DNA from: Sphingobium indicum B90A
GTDB taxonomy: Bacteria > Pseudomonadota > Alphaproteobacteria > Sphingomonadales > Sphingomonadaceae
Direction of reading: 5' to 3'
DNA: 64,000 nucleotides
Assembly: GCF_000264945.2 (NCBI RefSeq)
Contig: NZ_CP013070.1
Location: forward strand, 2,728,001 to 2,792,000
Positions 17,196-25,370 of the stretch are shown here, one piece after another (the first letter of the stretch is position 1; each line of letters begins with the position of its first letter). Below the pieces are notes generated by a model, which saw only the letters and a program-made list of their open reading frames with translations, ran no database searches and had not been told where the DNA came from. Both the position numbers and the translations under genes were made by a program.

Positions 17196-18716
17196 TCACG
17201 CCTTTTCGAGAAGACCTTCCTTCCGGATCTTCTCCTGCCACACCAGCGGGGCGAGCCGGTGGACATTCTGCCCTTCGCTGTCGACGGCGACGGTCACGGG
17301 CATGTCCTGCACCTCGAACTCGTAGATCGCCTCCATGCCCAGGTCTTCGAAGCCGACCACCTTGGCCGCCTTGATCGCCCGCGCCACCAGATAGGCCGCG
17401 CCGCCGACCGCCATCAGATAGGCGCTCTTATGCCTGGCGATGGAATCGGTCGCCGCAGGCCCGCGCTCCGCCTTGCCGACGCACGCCGCCAGGCCCTGCT
17501 CCAGCATCATGTCCATGAACTTGTCCATGCGCGTGGCGGTGGTCGGCCCGGCCGGACCCACCACTTCGTCGCGCACCGGATCGACCGGGCCGACATAGTA
17601 AATGACGCGGCCTTTGAAATCGACCGGCAGTTCCTCGCCCTTGGCCAGCATGTCCTGAATCCGCTTGTGCGCCGCGTCGCGCCCGGTCAGCATCTTGCCG
17701 TTCAGCAGCAGCCGGTCGCCATGCTTCCAGCTTTGCACCACTTCCGGCGTCAGCTTGTCCAGGTCGACCCGGATCGCCTCCTTGCTCGGCTTCCAGTCCA
17801 CCTGCGGCCATTCCGAAATCTTCGGCGCCTCCAGATAGGCCGGACCCGACCCGTCCAGCGTGAAATGCGCATGGCGGGTGGCGGCGCAGTTCGGGATCAT
17901 CGCCACCGGCTTGCCCGCCGCATGGCAGGGATAGTCGTAGATCTTGACGTCCAGGATGGTCGAAAGCCCGCCCAGCCCCTGCGCGCCGATGCCCAGCGCG
18001 TTGACCTTGTCGAAAATCTCGATGCGCAGCTTCTCGATGTCGTTCTGCGGCCCGCGCGCCTTCAGTTCGCCCATGTCGATGGGCTCCATCAGCGATTCCT
18101 TGGCCAGCGCGACGGCCTTTTCCGCCGTGCCGCCGATGCCGATGCCCAGCATGCCGGGCGGGCACCAGCCCGCGCCCATCTGCGGGATCATCTCCAGCAC
18201 CCAGTCGACGATGGAATCGCTGGGGTTCATCATCTTGAACTTGGTCTTGTTCTCCGACCCGCCGCCCTTGGCCGCGACGTCGACGATCACCTTGTCGCCC
18301 TGCACCATCTCGACATTCAGCACGCAGGGCGTGTTGTCCTTCGTATTGACGCGGCTGAACGCCGGGTCTTTCAGGATCGAGGCGCGCAGCCGGTTTTCGG
18401 GGTTGAGGTAAGCGCGGCGCACGCCCTCGTCGATCACCTCCTGCATGGAACGGCTGTTGTCGTCCAGGCGGCAGTCCATGCCCCATTTGACGAAGACGTT
18501 GACGATGCCGGTATCCTGGCAGATCGGGCGGTGCCCCTCGGCGCACATGCGGCTGTTGGTCAGGATCTGGGCGATGGCGTCCTTCGCCGCCGGATTGGCC
18601 TCCGCCTCATAGGCTTTGCCCAATGCGCGGATATAATCCATCGGATGATAGTAGCTGATGAACTGGAGCGCGTCGGCCACGCTCTCGATCAGATCGGCGG
18701 TTTTGATGACGGTCAT
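17196..18716 (-). CDS. Class I (iron-sulfur) fumarate hydratase
   Basis: A 506-aa TCA-cycle enzyme converting fumarate to malate with a [4Fe-4S] cluster. The alpha region (residues 1 to about 300) has RPICQDTGIVNVFVKWG, GAGWCPPGMLGIGIGGTAEK and a cluster-proximal MIPNCAATRHAHFTLDGSG; the beta region has GKMLTGRDAAHKRIQDML and YVGPVDPVRDEVVGPAGPTT, ending in the typical FEDLGMEAIYEFEVQDMPV. Length and order match single-chain FumA/B enzymes. It may carry either fumA-type name; no symbol is given. Start at 18716 follows a short AGGG-type Shine-Dalgarno. Confidence 0.95.
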   Translation of the reverse strand: MTVIKTADLIESVADALQFISYYHPMDYIRALGKAYEAEANPAAKDAIAQILTNSRMCAEGHRPICQDTGIVNVFVKWGMDCRLDDNSRSMQEVIDEGVRRAYLNPENRLRASILKDPAFSRVNTKDNTPCVLNVEMVQGDKVIVDVAAKGGGSENKTKFKMMNPSDSIVDWVLEMIPQMGAGWCPPGMLGIGIGGTAEKAVALAKESLMEPIDMGELKARGPQNDIEKLRIEIFDKVNALGIGAQGLGGLSTILDVKIYDYPCHAAGKPVAMIPNCAATRHAHFTLDGSGPAYLEAPKISEWPQVDWKPSKEAIRVDLDKLTPEVVQSWKHGDRLLLNGKMLTGRDAAHKRIQDMLAKGEELPVDFKGRVIYYVGPVDPVRDEVVGPAGPTTATRMDKFMDMMLEQGLAACVGKAERGPAATDSIARHKSAYLMAVGGAAYLVARAIKAAKVVGFEDLGMEAIYEFEVQDMPVTVAVDSEGQNVHRLAPLVWQEKIRKEGLLEKA

Positions 18717-18845
18717 CTACCCTGGTCCCTAATCTAAAGGCCCGCCCGGCGCGGCAGGTCCATGCAGGGGAGCGGCTAGTAGGGAATCGCGCGCGAGTCC
18801 AGTGGCGGCAGGGAGCCGGGCGCCCGCCCCAGGCGTTTCCCGGCC

Positions 18846-19361
18846 ATGCCCCGCGCGCTCAAGACCTATCGCACCGCCATCGGCTTCCACGACGCCTATG
18901 TCGCCGCGCCCAGCCAGAAGGCGGCGCTGGAGGCCTGGGGCGCCGACGCCAATCTGTTCGCCCGCGGCGTGGCGGAGGTCGTGACCGATCCCGCGCTGAC
19001 CGCCGAGCCGCTCGCCCATCCGGGCACGGTCATCAAGCGCCCCCGCGGTTCCATGGCGGAGCATCTCGCGGCTTTGCCGGCGGAAAGGCCCGCAGGCTCC
19101 GGGAAAGCGACGGCGCGCAAGGCGGCGAAGCCCGAACCCCGCCCCGATCGCGCGCCGCTGGACGAGGCGGAGGAAGCGCTGGCGGCGCTCGACCGGCGGC
19201 AGGAAGCGGAAAGCCGGCGGCTGGCCCGCCGCGAAGCCGCCCTCCGGCGCGAGCGGCAGGAACTGGAACAACGACATGGGGCCGAAAGGCGCCGACTGGA
19301 AAAAGCCCGCGATACGGCCGCCGGGCGCTATGAACGCGCGCTCAAGGCGTGGAAGGGCTGA
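18846..19361 (+). CDS. Hypothetical protein with charged coiled-coil C-terminus
   Basis: 171 aa (MPRALKTYRTAIGFHDAYVA). Residues 1-80 look globular and may be a conserved sphingomonad domain (AALEAWGADANLFARGVAEV, then TDPALTAEPLAHPGTVIKRP). Residues about 105-165 are a long Arg/Glu/Ala-rich helix (LDRRQEAESRRLARREAALR and following) predicted to form a coiled coil. No enzyme motif is visible. It is divergent from the fumarase gene. A MITE fragment starts 11 nt after its stop. Confidence 0.75.
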   Translation: MPRALKTYRTAIGFHDAYVAAPSQKAALEAWGADANLFARGVAEVVTDPALTAEPLAHPGTVIKRPRGSMAEHLAALPAERPAGSGKATARKAAKPEPRPDRAPLDEAEEALAALDRRQEAESRRLARREAALRRERQELEQRHGAERRRLEKARDTAAGRYERALKAWKG

Positions 19362-19371
19362 GGCCCGACCC

Positions 19372-19406
19372 GCAGCCCGCCATGGGCTGAATCCCCACAC
19401 GCCCTA
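19372..19406 (+). repeat. Fragment of the 56.1-kb MITE-like element
   Basis: GCAGCCCGCCATGGGCTGAA followed by TCCCCACACGCCCTA matches one end of the element at 56105-56251 with a single mismatch. Only this end is present. The last bases supply the stop codon (TAG, minus strand) of the GST gene at 19404, so the fragment may have altered that C-terminus. Confidence 0.75.
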
Positions 19407-20048
19407 ATCCGCGAAGGGAAACATGGGCCACCACGGCTCCTTTTCCCGCAGCACCCGCGCGAAGCTCTCCCGCGCCTCCAGCCGTTCCAGATAGGCGCGC
19501 AGTGCCGGAAAGCCGCCCCGCATCGGCTCGATCTTGTCGGCATAGAACAGGGCCGGCGCCGCCGCGCAATCGGCCAGGGTGAAATCGTCCCCCGCCGCCC
19601 AGCGCCGTCCCGCCATCCGCGCCTCCAGCAGCGCATAGGCCTTGCCCAGCATCCGCCGCGCTTCCCCCACGCCATGGGAATCGCGGGCGACGCCCTGGGG
19701 CCGGATCTTCTCGGCGACGATCGCCTGCATCGGCGTCATCACATAGATGTCGAACAGCCGGTCCATCAGCCGAACCTCCAGCGCCGCGTCGGCATCTTCG
19801 GGAATCGGCCGGAAAGGCCCCGGACGATGCCGTCCCAGATATTCTATGATGATGCTGGTTTCCGCGACCGTCCTGTCCCGCGCCTCGTCCCGCAGCACCG
19901 GGAACTTCCCCAGCGGCCACAGCGCCAGCCACGCCTCCGCCACGGCCGGGTCGTCCAGCATGCGCGGCTCGAACGGGGTGCCGTTCTCGTAAAGGGCGAT
20001 CAGCACCTTCCAACTGCAGGAGGAGAGGGGGTGGTAATAGAGAATCAT
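19404..20048 (-). CDS. Glutathione S-transferase family protein
   Basis: A 214-aa cytosolic GST. The N-terminal thioredoxin-like domain starts MILYYHPLSSCSWKVLIALY and contains GKFPVLRD (the cis-Pro loop) and ETSIIIEYLGRH, which binds the glutathione gamma-glutamate; the helical domain has AGDDFTLADCAAAPALFYAD, the N-capping-box motif. Start chosen at 20048 because it begins the domain; an upstream in-frame ATG at 20156 adds unrelated residues. The substrate is unknown. Its stop codon coincides with the end of a repeat fragment (19372-19406). Confidence 0.93.
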   Translation of the reverse strand: MILYYHPLSSCSWKVLIALYENGTPFEPRMLDDPAVAEAWLALWPLGKFPVLRDEARDRTVAETSIIIEYLGRHRPGPFRPIPEDADAALEVRLMDRLFDIYVMTPMQAIVAEKIRPQGVARDSHGVGEARRMLGKAYALLEARMAGRRWAAGDDFTLADCAAAPALFYADKIEPMRGGFPALRAYLERLEARESFARVLREKEPWWPMFPFAD

Positions 20049-20551
20049 GTCGGCTCCTCTCGTCTCTCGTCGCCCATGGCTCGTGCTGCTCCGTTCCCCC
20101 CTATCTGTCATGCATTCGTCGCGAAACGCCATGGGTGGAATCGCCCGGCCCAGCAATTGCGTGGCAAGCCAAATTTATTTTCCGGGCCAAATTGTCCCCC
20201 TTGCCTTTTGCAAAGCCAAGGAAAGTCCGTGCGTCGCTGCGCTGCGCCGTGCCGCAACGTCGACGAAACGAGTCTCAGCGTCGATGAGTTGAGTCTCCGA
20301 ACCGTCATTTACCCCCTTGAAAGGAAATGAAGCTGTGGCACTATCCCTTGTATCGGGTTAACGGGGGTTACCCAACAGATTGTGATCGAACCAACCGGGC
20401 CGCTTCCCGGAGGGAGGCTGTTTTTGCCCTTGCGATCGCGCCTGCTGGCCCCATCTCCGTGCCTGACCGGGTCGATAATGCTATATTCGTTCGGCCCGGC
20501 CGGCAGCGGCTTGACCGAATCGAACGAAACAGGAACATTCGGGAGCTGGTC
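20049..20551. promoter_or_regulatory. 503-bp intergenic leader between GST and nrdA
   Basis: No gene supported. It must hold the GST promoter (leftward) and the nrdA promoter (rightward). A TTGAAA...17 bp...ACTATC pair (20317-20345) is a possible sigma-70 promoter for nrdA, leaving a long leader. A segment TTTGCAAAGC...AAAGTCCGTGC near 20211-20236 recurs near 56047-56071. I found no convincing NrdR box pair by eye. Confidence 0.35.
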
Positions 20552-22522
20552 ATGGATTTTCGAGACAGCGAACAGGTGAGTGCAAGCGACGTGGCAACCG
20601 TGATTGACGAAGTGGTCGAAACCGTGGCGGACAAGAAGAAGGCTCCCGTTCCCGCCGAGGGGGCGCTGGTCGATGGGGCGCCTGCGCCCAAGGCCGACCC
20701 GACGCCGGACTCCTCCACCGTGCTGGAGCGCCGCTTCCATGTCGTGACCGACGCCAGCCGCGACGCGCTGCTGACCGATTTCGGCAAGGACACGCTGCAG
20801 GACCGTTACCTGCTGCCCGGCGAATCCTATCAGGATCTGTTCGCCCGCGTCGCCGCCGCCTATGCCGACGACGCCGACCATGCCCAGCGCGTCTACGACT
20901 ATATCTCGCGCCTCTGGTTCATGCCAGCCACGCCCGTCCTGTCGAATGGCGGCACCGGGCGCGGCCTGCCGATCAGTTGCTATCTCAACAGCGTCGACGA
21001 CAGCCTGGAAGGCATCGTCAACACCTGGAACGAGAATGTCTGGCTCGCCAGCCGGGGCGGCGGCATCGGCACCTATTGGGGCAATGTGCGCGGCATCGGG
21101 GAGCCGGTGGGCCTCAACGGCAAGACCAGCGGCATCATCCCCTTCGTCCGCGTGATGGACTCGCTGACCCTGGCGATCAGCCAGGGCAGCCTGCGCCGCG
21201 GTTCGGCCGCCTGCTATCTCGACATCTCCCATCCGGAGATCGAGGAGTTTCTGGAAATCCGAAAGACGTCGGGCGACTTCAACCGCAAGGCGCTGAACCT
21301 GCACCATGGCGTCCTCCTGACCGACGAATTCATGGAGGCGGTGCGCGACGGCAAGGAATTCGCGCTGCGCAGCCCGAAGGACCAGTCGGTGCGCGGCAGC
21401 GTCAACGCCCGCGCCCTGTTCCAGAAGCTGGTGGAGGTCCGCCTCGCCACCGGCGAACCCTATATCGTCTTCAACGACACCGTGAACCGCACGATGCCCA
21501 AGCATCACCGCGATCTGGGACTCAAGGTGTCGACCTCCAACCTCTGTTCCGAAATCACTTTGCCGACGGGTCGCGACCATATCGGCAATGACCGCACGGC
21601 CGTCTGCTGTCTTTCCTCCCTCAACCTGGAAACCTGGGACGAGTGGAAGGACGACAGGCAGTTTGTCGAGGATGTCATGCGCTTCCTCGACAATGTGCTG
21701 CAGGACTATATCGACCGCGCGCCGCCGGAAATGGCGCGGGCGAAATATAGTGCGAGCCGTGAACGGTCGGTGGGCCTGGGGGTGATGGGGTTCCACTCCT
21801 TCCTCCAGGCCCGCGGACTTCCCTTCGAAGGGGCGATGGCCAAATCGTGGAACCTGCGCATCTTCAAGCATATCAACGAGAAGGTGAACGAAGCCTCGAT
21901 GCAGCTCGCGGTCGAGCGCGGCCCGTGCCCGGACGCCGCCGACATGGGCGTGATGGAGCGTTTCTCCTGCAAGATGGCGATCGCGCCCACCGCGTCGATC
22001 AGCATCATCTGCGGCGGCGCGTCGGCCTGCATCGAACCGATCCCGGCGAACATCTACACCCACAAGACGCTGTCCGGCAGCTTCGCGGTGAAGAATCCGT
22101 ACCTCGAAAAGCTGCTGGTGGCGAAGGCCAAGGACAGCACGGCGGTCTGGAACTCGATCCTGGAAAAGGGCGGCAGCGTCCAGCATCTCGACTTCCTGAG
22201 CCAGGAGGAAAAGGACGTCTTCAAGACCAGTTTCGAGATCGACCAGCGCTGGCTGCTCGAACTGGCCGCCGACCGCACGCCCTATATCGACCAGGCGCAG
22301 TCGCTCAACTTGTTCATCCCCGCCGACGTGGAGAAATGGGATCTGCTGATGCTCCACTACCGGGCGTGGGAGCTGGGCATCAAGTCGCTCTATTATCTCC
22401 GCTCCAAGTCGGTCCAGCGCGCCGGCTTCGCGGGCGGGGTGGAAGCGGACAACACCATCGACGCCCCCAAATTCGAAATCGGCGAGACCACCGACTATGA
22501 CGAGTGCCTCGCCTGCCAGTGA
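20552..22522 (+). CDS. nrdA: Class I ribonucleoside-diphosphate reductase, alpha subunit
   Basis: Large subunit (656 aa) reducing ribonucleotides to deoxyribonucleotides. Start at 20552 (MDFRDSEQVSASDVATVIDE) preceded by GGGAG. Motifs: GLPISCYLNSVDDSLEGIVN (first redox cysteine), STSNLCSEITLP with NLC/E active-site residues, the second cysteine in CCLSSLN, PTASISIICGGASACIEP, and a C-terminal ECLACQ pair for thioredoxin-dependent re-reduction. The first 60 residues are Ala/Pro/acid-rich and no ATP-cone is recognisable, so dATP overall-activity control may be absent. The partner nrdB follows after an inserted DUF559 cassette. Confidence 0.96.
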   Translation: MDFRDSEQVSASDVATVIDEVVETVADKKKAPVPAEGALVDGAPAPKADPTPDSSTVLERRFHVVTDASRDALLTDFGKDTLQDRYLLPGESYQDLFARVAAAYADDADHAQRVYDYISRLWFMPATPVLSNGGTGRGLPISCYLNSVDDSLEGIVNTWNENVWLASRGGGIGTYWGNVRGIGEPVGLNGKTSGIIPFVRVMDSLTLAISQGSLRRGSAACYLDISHPEIEEFLEIRKTSGDFNRKALNLHHGVLLTDEFMEAVRDGKEFALRSPKDQSVRGSVNARALFQKLVEVRLATGEPYIVFNDTVNRTMPKHHRDLGLKVSTSNLCSEITLPTGRDHIGNDRTAVCCLSSLNLETWDEWKDDRQFVEDVMRFLDNVLQDYIDRAPPEMARAKYSASRERSVGLGVMGFHSFLQARGLPFEGAMAKSWNLRIFKHINEKVNEASMQLAVERGPCPDAADMGVMERFSCKMAIAPTASISIICGGASACIEPIPANIYTHKTLSGSFAVKNPYLEKLLVAKAKDSTAVWNSILEKGGSVQHLDFLSQEEKDVFKTSFEIDQRWLLELAADRTPYIDQAQSLNLFIPADVEKWDLLMLHYRAWELGIKSLYYLRSKSVQRAGFAGGVEADNTIDAPKFEIGETTDYDECLACQ

Positions 22523-22533
22523 TCCAAGAATCT

Positions 22534-22595
22534 CCTCTCCCCTTGTGGGAGAGGAAGGGGCCCGCGCGGCAAAGCCGCGTGGGAAGGTGAGGGGT
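22534..22595 (+). repeat. Double-hairpin palindrome, family B, left copy
   Basis: Outer stem CCTCTCCC/GGGAGAGG (22534-22554), then GGGG and an inner stem CGCGGC-AAA-GCCGCG (22565-22579), ending GGTGAGGGGT. Its inverted partner at 22917-22975 shares the outer hairpin and the GGTGAGGGGT end but has a different inner stem, so the two form the boundaries of the DUF559 cassette inserted between nrdA and nrdB. Confidence 0.9.
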
Positions 22596-23000
22596 AAGGC
22601 CCCAAACCCGACGATCGCCCGCGCGAGAGAACTGCGCCGCAATGCAACCGACGCCGAGAAACGCCTCTGGACTCTCCTCCGCGAAAAGTTGCCGAGCGCC
22701 AGGTTCCGCCGCCAGGTTCCCATCGGCCCCTATTTCGCGGACTTCGCCTCTCACGCCGCCCGCCTGATCATCGAACTGGACGGCGGCCAACATGACAAGG
22801 CGGCAGACGCGCCCCGCACGGCCTTTCTCCAACAGGAAGGCTATCGCGTGATCCGCTTCTGGAACCATGATGTGATGCAAAATCCCGAAGGCGCGCTGGC
22901 AAGGATAGCGATCTTCACCCCTCACCCTCCCATCGCTGACGCGATGGGCCCCTCCCTCTCCCACAAGGGGAGAGGGTCTGGTATAAAATCCTCGGAGTAA
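22587..23000 (+). CDS. DUF559 (Vsr-like) endonuclease-domain protein, cassette B
   Basis: About 137 aa, a DUF559 protein: RARELRRNATDAEKRLWTLL, ARFRRQVPIGPYFADFASHA, LIIELDGGQHDK (putative catalytic E and D) and YRVIRFWNHDVMQNPEGAL. GTG at 22587 is chosen because it places the start about 12 residues before the conserved block, as in the 16.7-kb homologue; an ATG at 22497 inside nrdA is the alternative. The tail runs through the right palindrome to 23000. It stands between nrdA and nrdB, ends 5 nt before the nrdB start and is bounded by inverted palindromes, which indicates insertion as a unit. Confidence 0.85.
   Translation: MRGKAPNPTIARARELRRNATDAEKRLWTLLREKLPSARFRRQVPIGPYFADFASHAARLIIELDGGQHDKAADAPRTAFLQQEGYRVIRFWNHDVMQNPEGALARIAIFTPHPPIADAMGPSLSHKGRGSGIKSSE
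22917..22975 (-). repeat. Double-hairpin palindrome, family B, right copy
   Basis: ACCCCTCACC, inner stem CCCATCGC-TGAC-GCGATGGG (22929-22948), then CCCTCTCCCACAAGGGGAGA closing the outer stem. It is the reverse complement of the left copy for the outer hairpin and for the GGTGAGGGGT end. The inner stem is unrelated in sequence but still pairs. It encodes the C-terminus of the DUF559 protein. Confidence 0.9.
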
Positions 23001-23005
23001 CCACC

Positions 23006-24061
23006 ATGCCCCTTCTTCAAGCCAGCAAGGTCTACAAGCCCTTCGAATATCCCTGGGCCTATGAGTTCTGGAAGCGCCAGCAGCAGCTTCACTGGCTGCC
23101 GGAGGAAGTGCCGCTGGGCGAGGATTGCCGCGACTGGGCGCAGAAGCTCAGCGACCATGAACGCAACCTGCTGACGCAAATCTTCCGCTTCTTCACCCAG
23201 GCGGATGTGGAAGTGCAGGACTGCTACCACGAAAAATACGGCCGCGTGTTCAAGCCGACCGAGATCAAGATGATGCTGACTGCCTTCAGCAACATGGAGA
23301 CGGTCCACATCGCCGCCTATTCACACCTGCTCGACACCATCGGCATGCCGGAAAGCGAATATAGCGCCTTCATGCAGTATAAGGAGATGAAGGACAAACA
23401 CGACTATCTCCAGCAGTTCGGCGTCGACACGGACGAGGACATCGCCAAGACGCTGGCCATGTTCGGCGGCTTCACCGAGGGGCTGCAGCTTTTCGCCAGC
23501 TTCGCGATGCTGATGAACTTCCCGCGCTTCAACAAGATGAAGGGCATGGGCCAGATCGTAAGCTGGTCGGTCCGCGACGAGACGCTGCACTGCGAAGGCA
23601 TCGTCCGCCTGTTCCACGCCTTCGTGAAGGAACGCGACTGCCTGACCGCCTCGGTCAAGGACGACATCATGGACATGTGCCAGAAGACCGTCCGCATCGA
23701 GGACGCCTTCGTCGACCTGGTCTTCGAAATGGGCCCGGTGCCCGGCATGACGCCCAAGGACATCAAGAAATATGTCCGCTACATCGCCGACTGGCGCCTG
23801 GGGCAACTGGGCCTGAAACCCATCTACATGATCGACGAACACCCCCTCCCCTGGCTGACCCCGCTGCTGAACGGCGTGGAGCACGCCAATTTCTTCGAAA
23901 CCCGCGCCACCGAATATTCGAAGGCGGCGACCCGCGGCCAGTGGAACGACGTCTGGGACGCCTTCGACCGCCGCGCCAAGCTGAAAGGCGGCGAAGCAGC
24001 CAACGCGGATGAAGCGGGCGACCCGGATATGTTCAAGGCGGCGGGCATCGCGGCGGAGTAG
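23006..24061 (+). CDS. nrdB: Class I ribonucleotide reductase, beta (radical) subunit
   Basis: A 351-aa R2 subunit that generates and stores the radical used by NrdA. Iron-ligand pattern visible: LTQIFRFFTQADVEVQDCYH, METVHIAAYSHLLDTIGMPE (Glu, His and the expected radical Tyr), FTEGLQLFASFAML and WSVRDETLHCEGIVRLFH (Glu and His ligands). The C-terminal tail that docks to NrdA ends DPDMFKAAGIAAE. It would be co-transcribed with nrdA through the inserted DUF559 cassette. The AT-rich pair begins 10 nt after its stop. Confidence 0.96.
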   Translation: MPLLQASKVYKPFEYPWAYEFWKRQQQLHWLPEEVPLGEDCRDWAQKLSDHERNLLTQIFRFFTQADVEVQDCYHEKYGRVFKPTEIKMMLTAFSNMETVHIAAYSHLLDTIGMPESEYSAFMQYKEMKDKHDYLQQFGVDTDEDIAKTLAMFGGFTEGLQLFASFAMLMNFPRFNKMKGMGQIVSWSVRDETLHCEGIVRLFHAFVKERDCLTASVKDDIMDMCQKTVRIEDAFVDLVFEMGPVPGMTPKDIKKYVRYIADWRLGQLGLKPIYMIDEHPLPWLTPLLNGVEHANFFETRATEYSKAATRGQWNDVWDAFDRRAKLKGGEAANADEAGDPDMFKAAGIAAE

Positions 24062-24071
24062 AGGAAGTAGA

Positions 24072-24338
24072 ATGGCCGCGTATATTATCTGTTATGACCT
24101 AACCAATCCTGGAAGGAATTATCAGAATTTATACGAGAAAATTAAATCTTATGGCACTTGGGCCAGAGTAACTGAATCGAATTGGGTGATTGTTACGACG
24201 AAAACTGCGGTTCAGATAAGAGATGATCTTCTTACCGTTCTGGATAGCAACGACAGGTTGTTTGTAGTTAAGTCAGGCCGTGAAGCAGCATGGCATAACT
24301 CTCGTTGTAAGAATGAGTGGCTAAAGGCTAAACTGTGA
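24072..24338 (+). CDS. Small Cas2-like (SinR-family annotated) protein
   Basis: An 88-aa protein starting MAAYIICYDLTNPGRNYQNL behind an AGGAAG Shine-Dalgarno. The pattern is a ferredoxin-like Cas2-type fold: strand 1 AYIICYDL with the YDL aspartate, helix YQNLYEKIKSYG, strand ARVTESNWVIVT, helix AVQIRDDLLTVLDSN, strand RLFVVKS and a C-terminal NEWLKAKL. Similar stand-alone proteins are annotated 'SinR family' in public genomes; no CRISPR or cas gene is near. It overlaps the next gene (TGATG). Base composition is strongly AT-rich compared with both neighbours, indicating recent transfer. Function unproven. Confidence 0.8.
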   Translation: MAAYIICYDLTNPGRNYQNLYEKIKSYGTWARVTESNWVIVTTKTAVQIRDDLLTVLDSNDRLFVVKSGREAAWHNSRCKNEWLKAKL

Positions 24339-24691
24339 TGAATCAACTAGAGCAGTCTGGTTACATTCCGGCTCCAGTGATTAAGCGGGGCAGCCTTACT
24401 TCTCTTTCTATTTACGAGATAACGGACTATGAACTAGATATATTGGAAAGTGGTGGACCAAGCTCTCTATATTTAAATTTTGCAATATTCTTGATATCCA
24501 TAGGCATATCTTTTTTAATTACCCTGATGACGACTGACATATCAAATACCAAGATTTATAATTTCTTTTTAATTTCTACAATATTAGGCCTTATAATAGG
24601 TTTATTGCTTTTAACAATATGGAAGAAGACATATACATCAACTGCAAAATTATGCATAAAAATAAGAAGTCGTATTATATCGGATGAATGA
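24338..24691 (+). CDS. Two-helix membrane protein coupled to the Cas2-like gene
   Basis: A 117-aa protein (MNQLEQSGYIPAPVIKRGSL) starting on the ATG that overlaps the previous stop; a GTG at 24335 would add one residue. Residues about 1-45 are soluble, followed by two hydrophobic helices, LYLNFAIFLISIGISFLITL and FFLISTILGLIIGLLLLTIW, and a basic tail SAKLCIKIRSR-like segment. No recognised domain. AT-rich like its partner and unlike the surrounding genes. The soluble head plus two-helix layout is common in membrane-disrupting effectors of defence modules, which is an inference only. Confidence 0.72.
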   Translation: MNQLEQSGYIPAPVIKRGSLTSLSIYEITDYELDILESGGPSSLYLNFAIFLISIGISFLITLMTTDISNTKIYNFFLISTILGLIIGLLLLTIWKKTYTSTAKLCIKIRSRIISDE

Positions 24692-24863
24692 TCTACTTAA
24701 ATTACATATTTAAATAGCTGGATTTCGGACGTTCTTGCAACTTACAAAGTACAAAATTCCTCCCCCCTCCCTGTCCCTCACATGAACGCCCCGTTTTGTT
24801 CCGTTCATGCAACGTTTATGTGCATTCGGATGTTCTCCCTCATCATAACCAAGGGAGCCTGAG

Positions 24864-25361
24864 ATGAAGTTCACCCTGAAAACCGCCCTTGCCGCCCTGT
24901 CCCTCGGCGCCGTGACGTTGAGCGCGGCCCCCGCCGCCGCTGATCCGCCGCCCTGGGCCGGTCACGGCAAGAAGCATAATCCCGGCCACGGCCGCAACGA
25001 CTGGAAGCATGGCGGCAAGCATGACCGTTACCAGCGCCCCGGCCGCGTGATCTACAGCTATGACTGGAACCGTCCGGACCCGCGCTATGGCCGCTATTAC
25101 CGGCCCGACCGCTATTATCGCGGCGGCTATGAGCCGATCCGCGTGACCCGCTCGACGCGCATCTATCGCGGCTATGACGACCGCTATTATTGCCGCCGCT
25201 CGGACGGCACGACCGGCCTGATCGTCGGCGCGGCGCTGGGCGGCCTGCTCGGCGGCCAACTCGACCGGGGTTATTCCAACACGGCGGGCATCCTCATCGG
25301 CGCGGGCGCGGGCGCTCTGCTCGGCCGCGAAATCGACCGCGGCAATCTGAGCTGCCGCTAA
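24864..25361 (+). CDS. Secreted glycine-zipper 2TM-domain protein
   Basis: A 165-aa exported protein. Signal peptide MKFTLKTALAALSLGAVTLS with cleavage near AAPAAA; a His/Gly/Tyr/Arg-rich middle (PGHGRNDWKHGGKHDRYQRP, then YYRPDRYYRGGYEP); and a C-terminal glycine-zipper hairpin GLIVGAALGGLLGGQLDRG followed by AGILIGAGAGALLGREID. Such Rick_17kDa-like domains sit in the envelope. It has a good GGAGCC-type Shine-Dalgarno region and a strong terminator at 25371. No closer function can be given. Confidence 0.85.
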   Translation: MKFTLKTALAALSLGAVTLSAAPAAADPPPWAGHGKKHNPGHGRNDWKHGGKHDRYQRPGRVIYSYDWNRPDPRYGRYYRPDRYYRGGYEPIRVTRSTRIYRGYDDRYYCRRSDGTTGLIVGAALGGLLGGQLDRGYSNTAGILIGAGAGALLGREIDRGNLSCR

Positions 25362-25370
25362 AACCGGAAA

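Noticed and set aside
24072..24338. A CRISPR-Cas locus around the Cas2-like gene
   Set aside because: No direct-repeat array, cas1 or other cas gene is present; the protein belongs to the stand-alone Cas2-like group, so it is reported only as Cas2-like.
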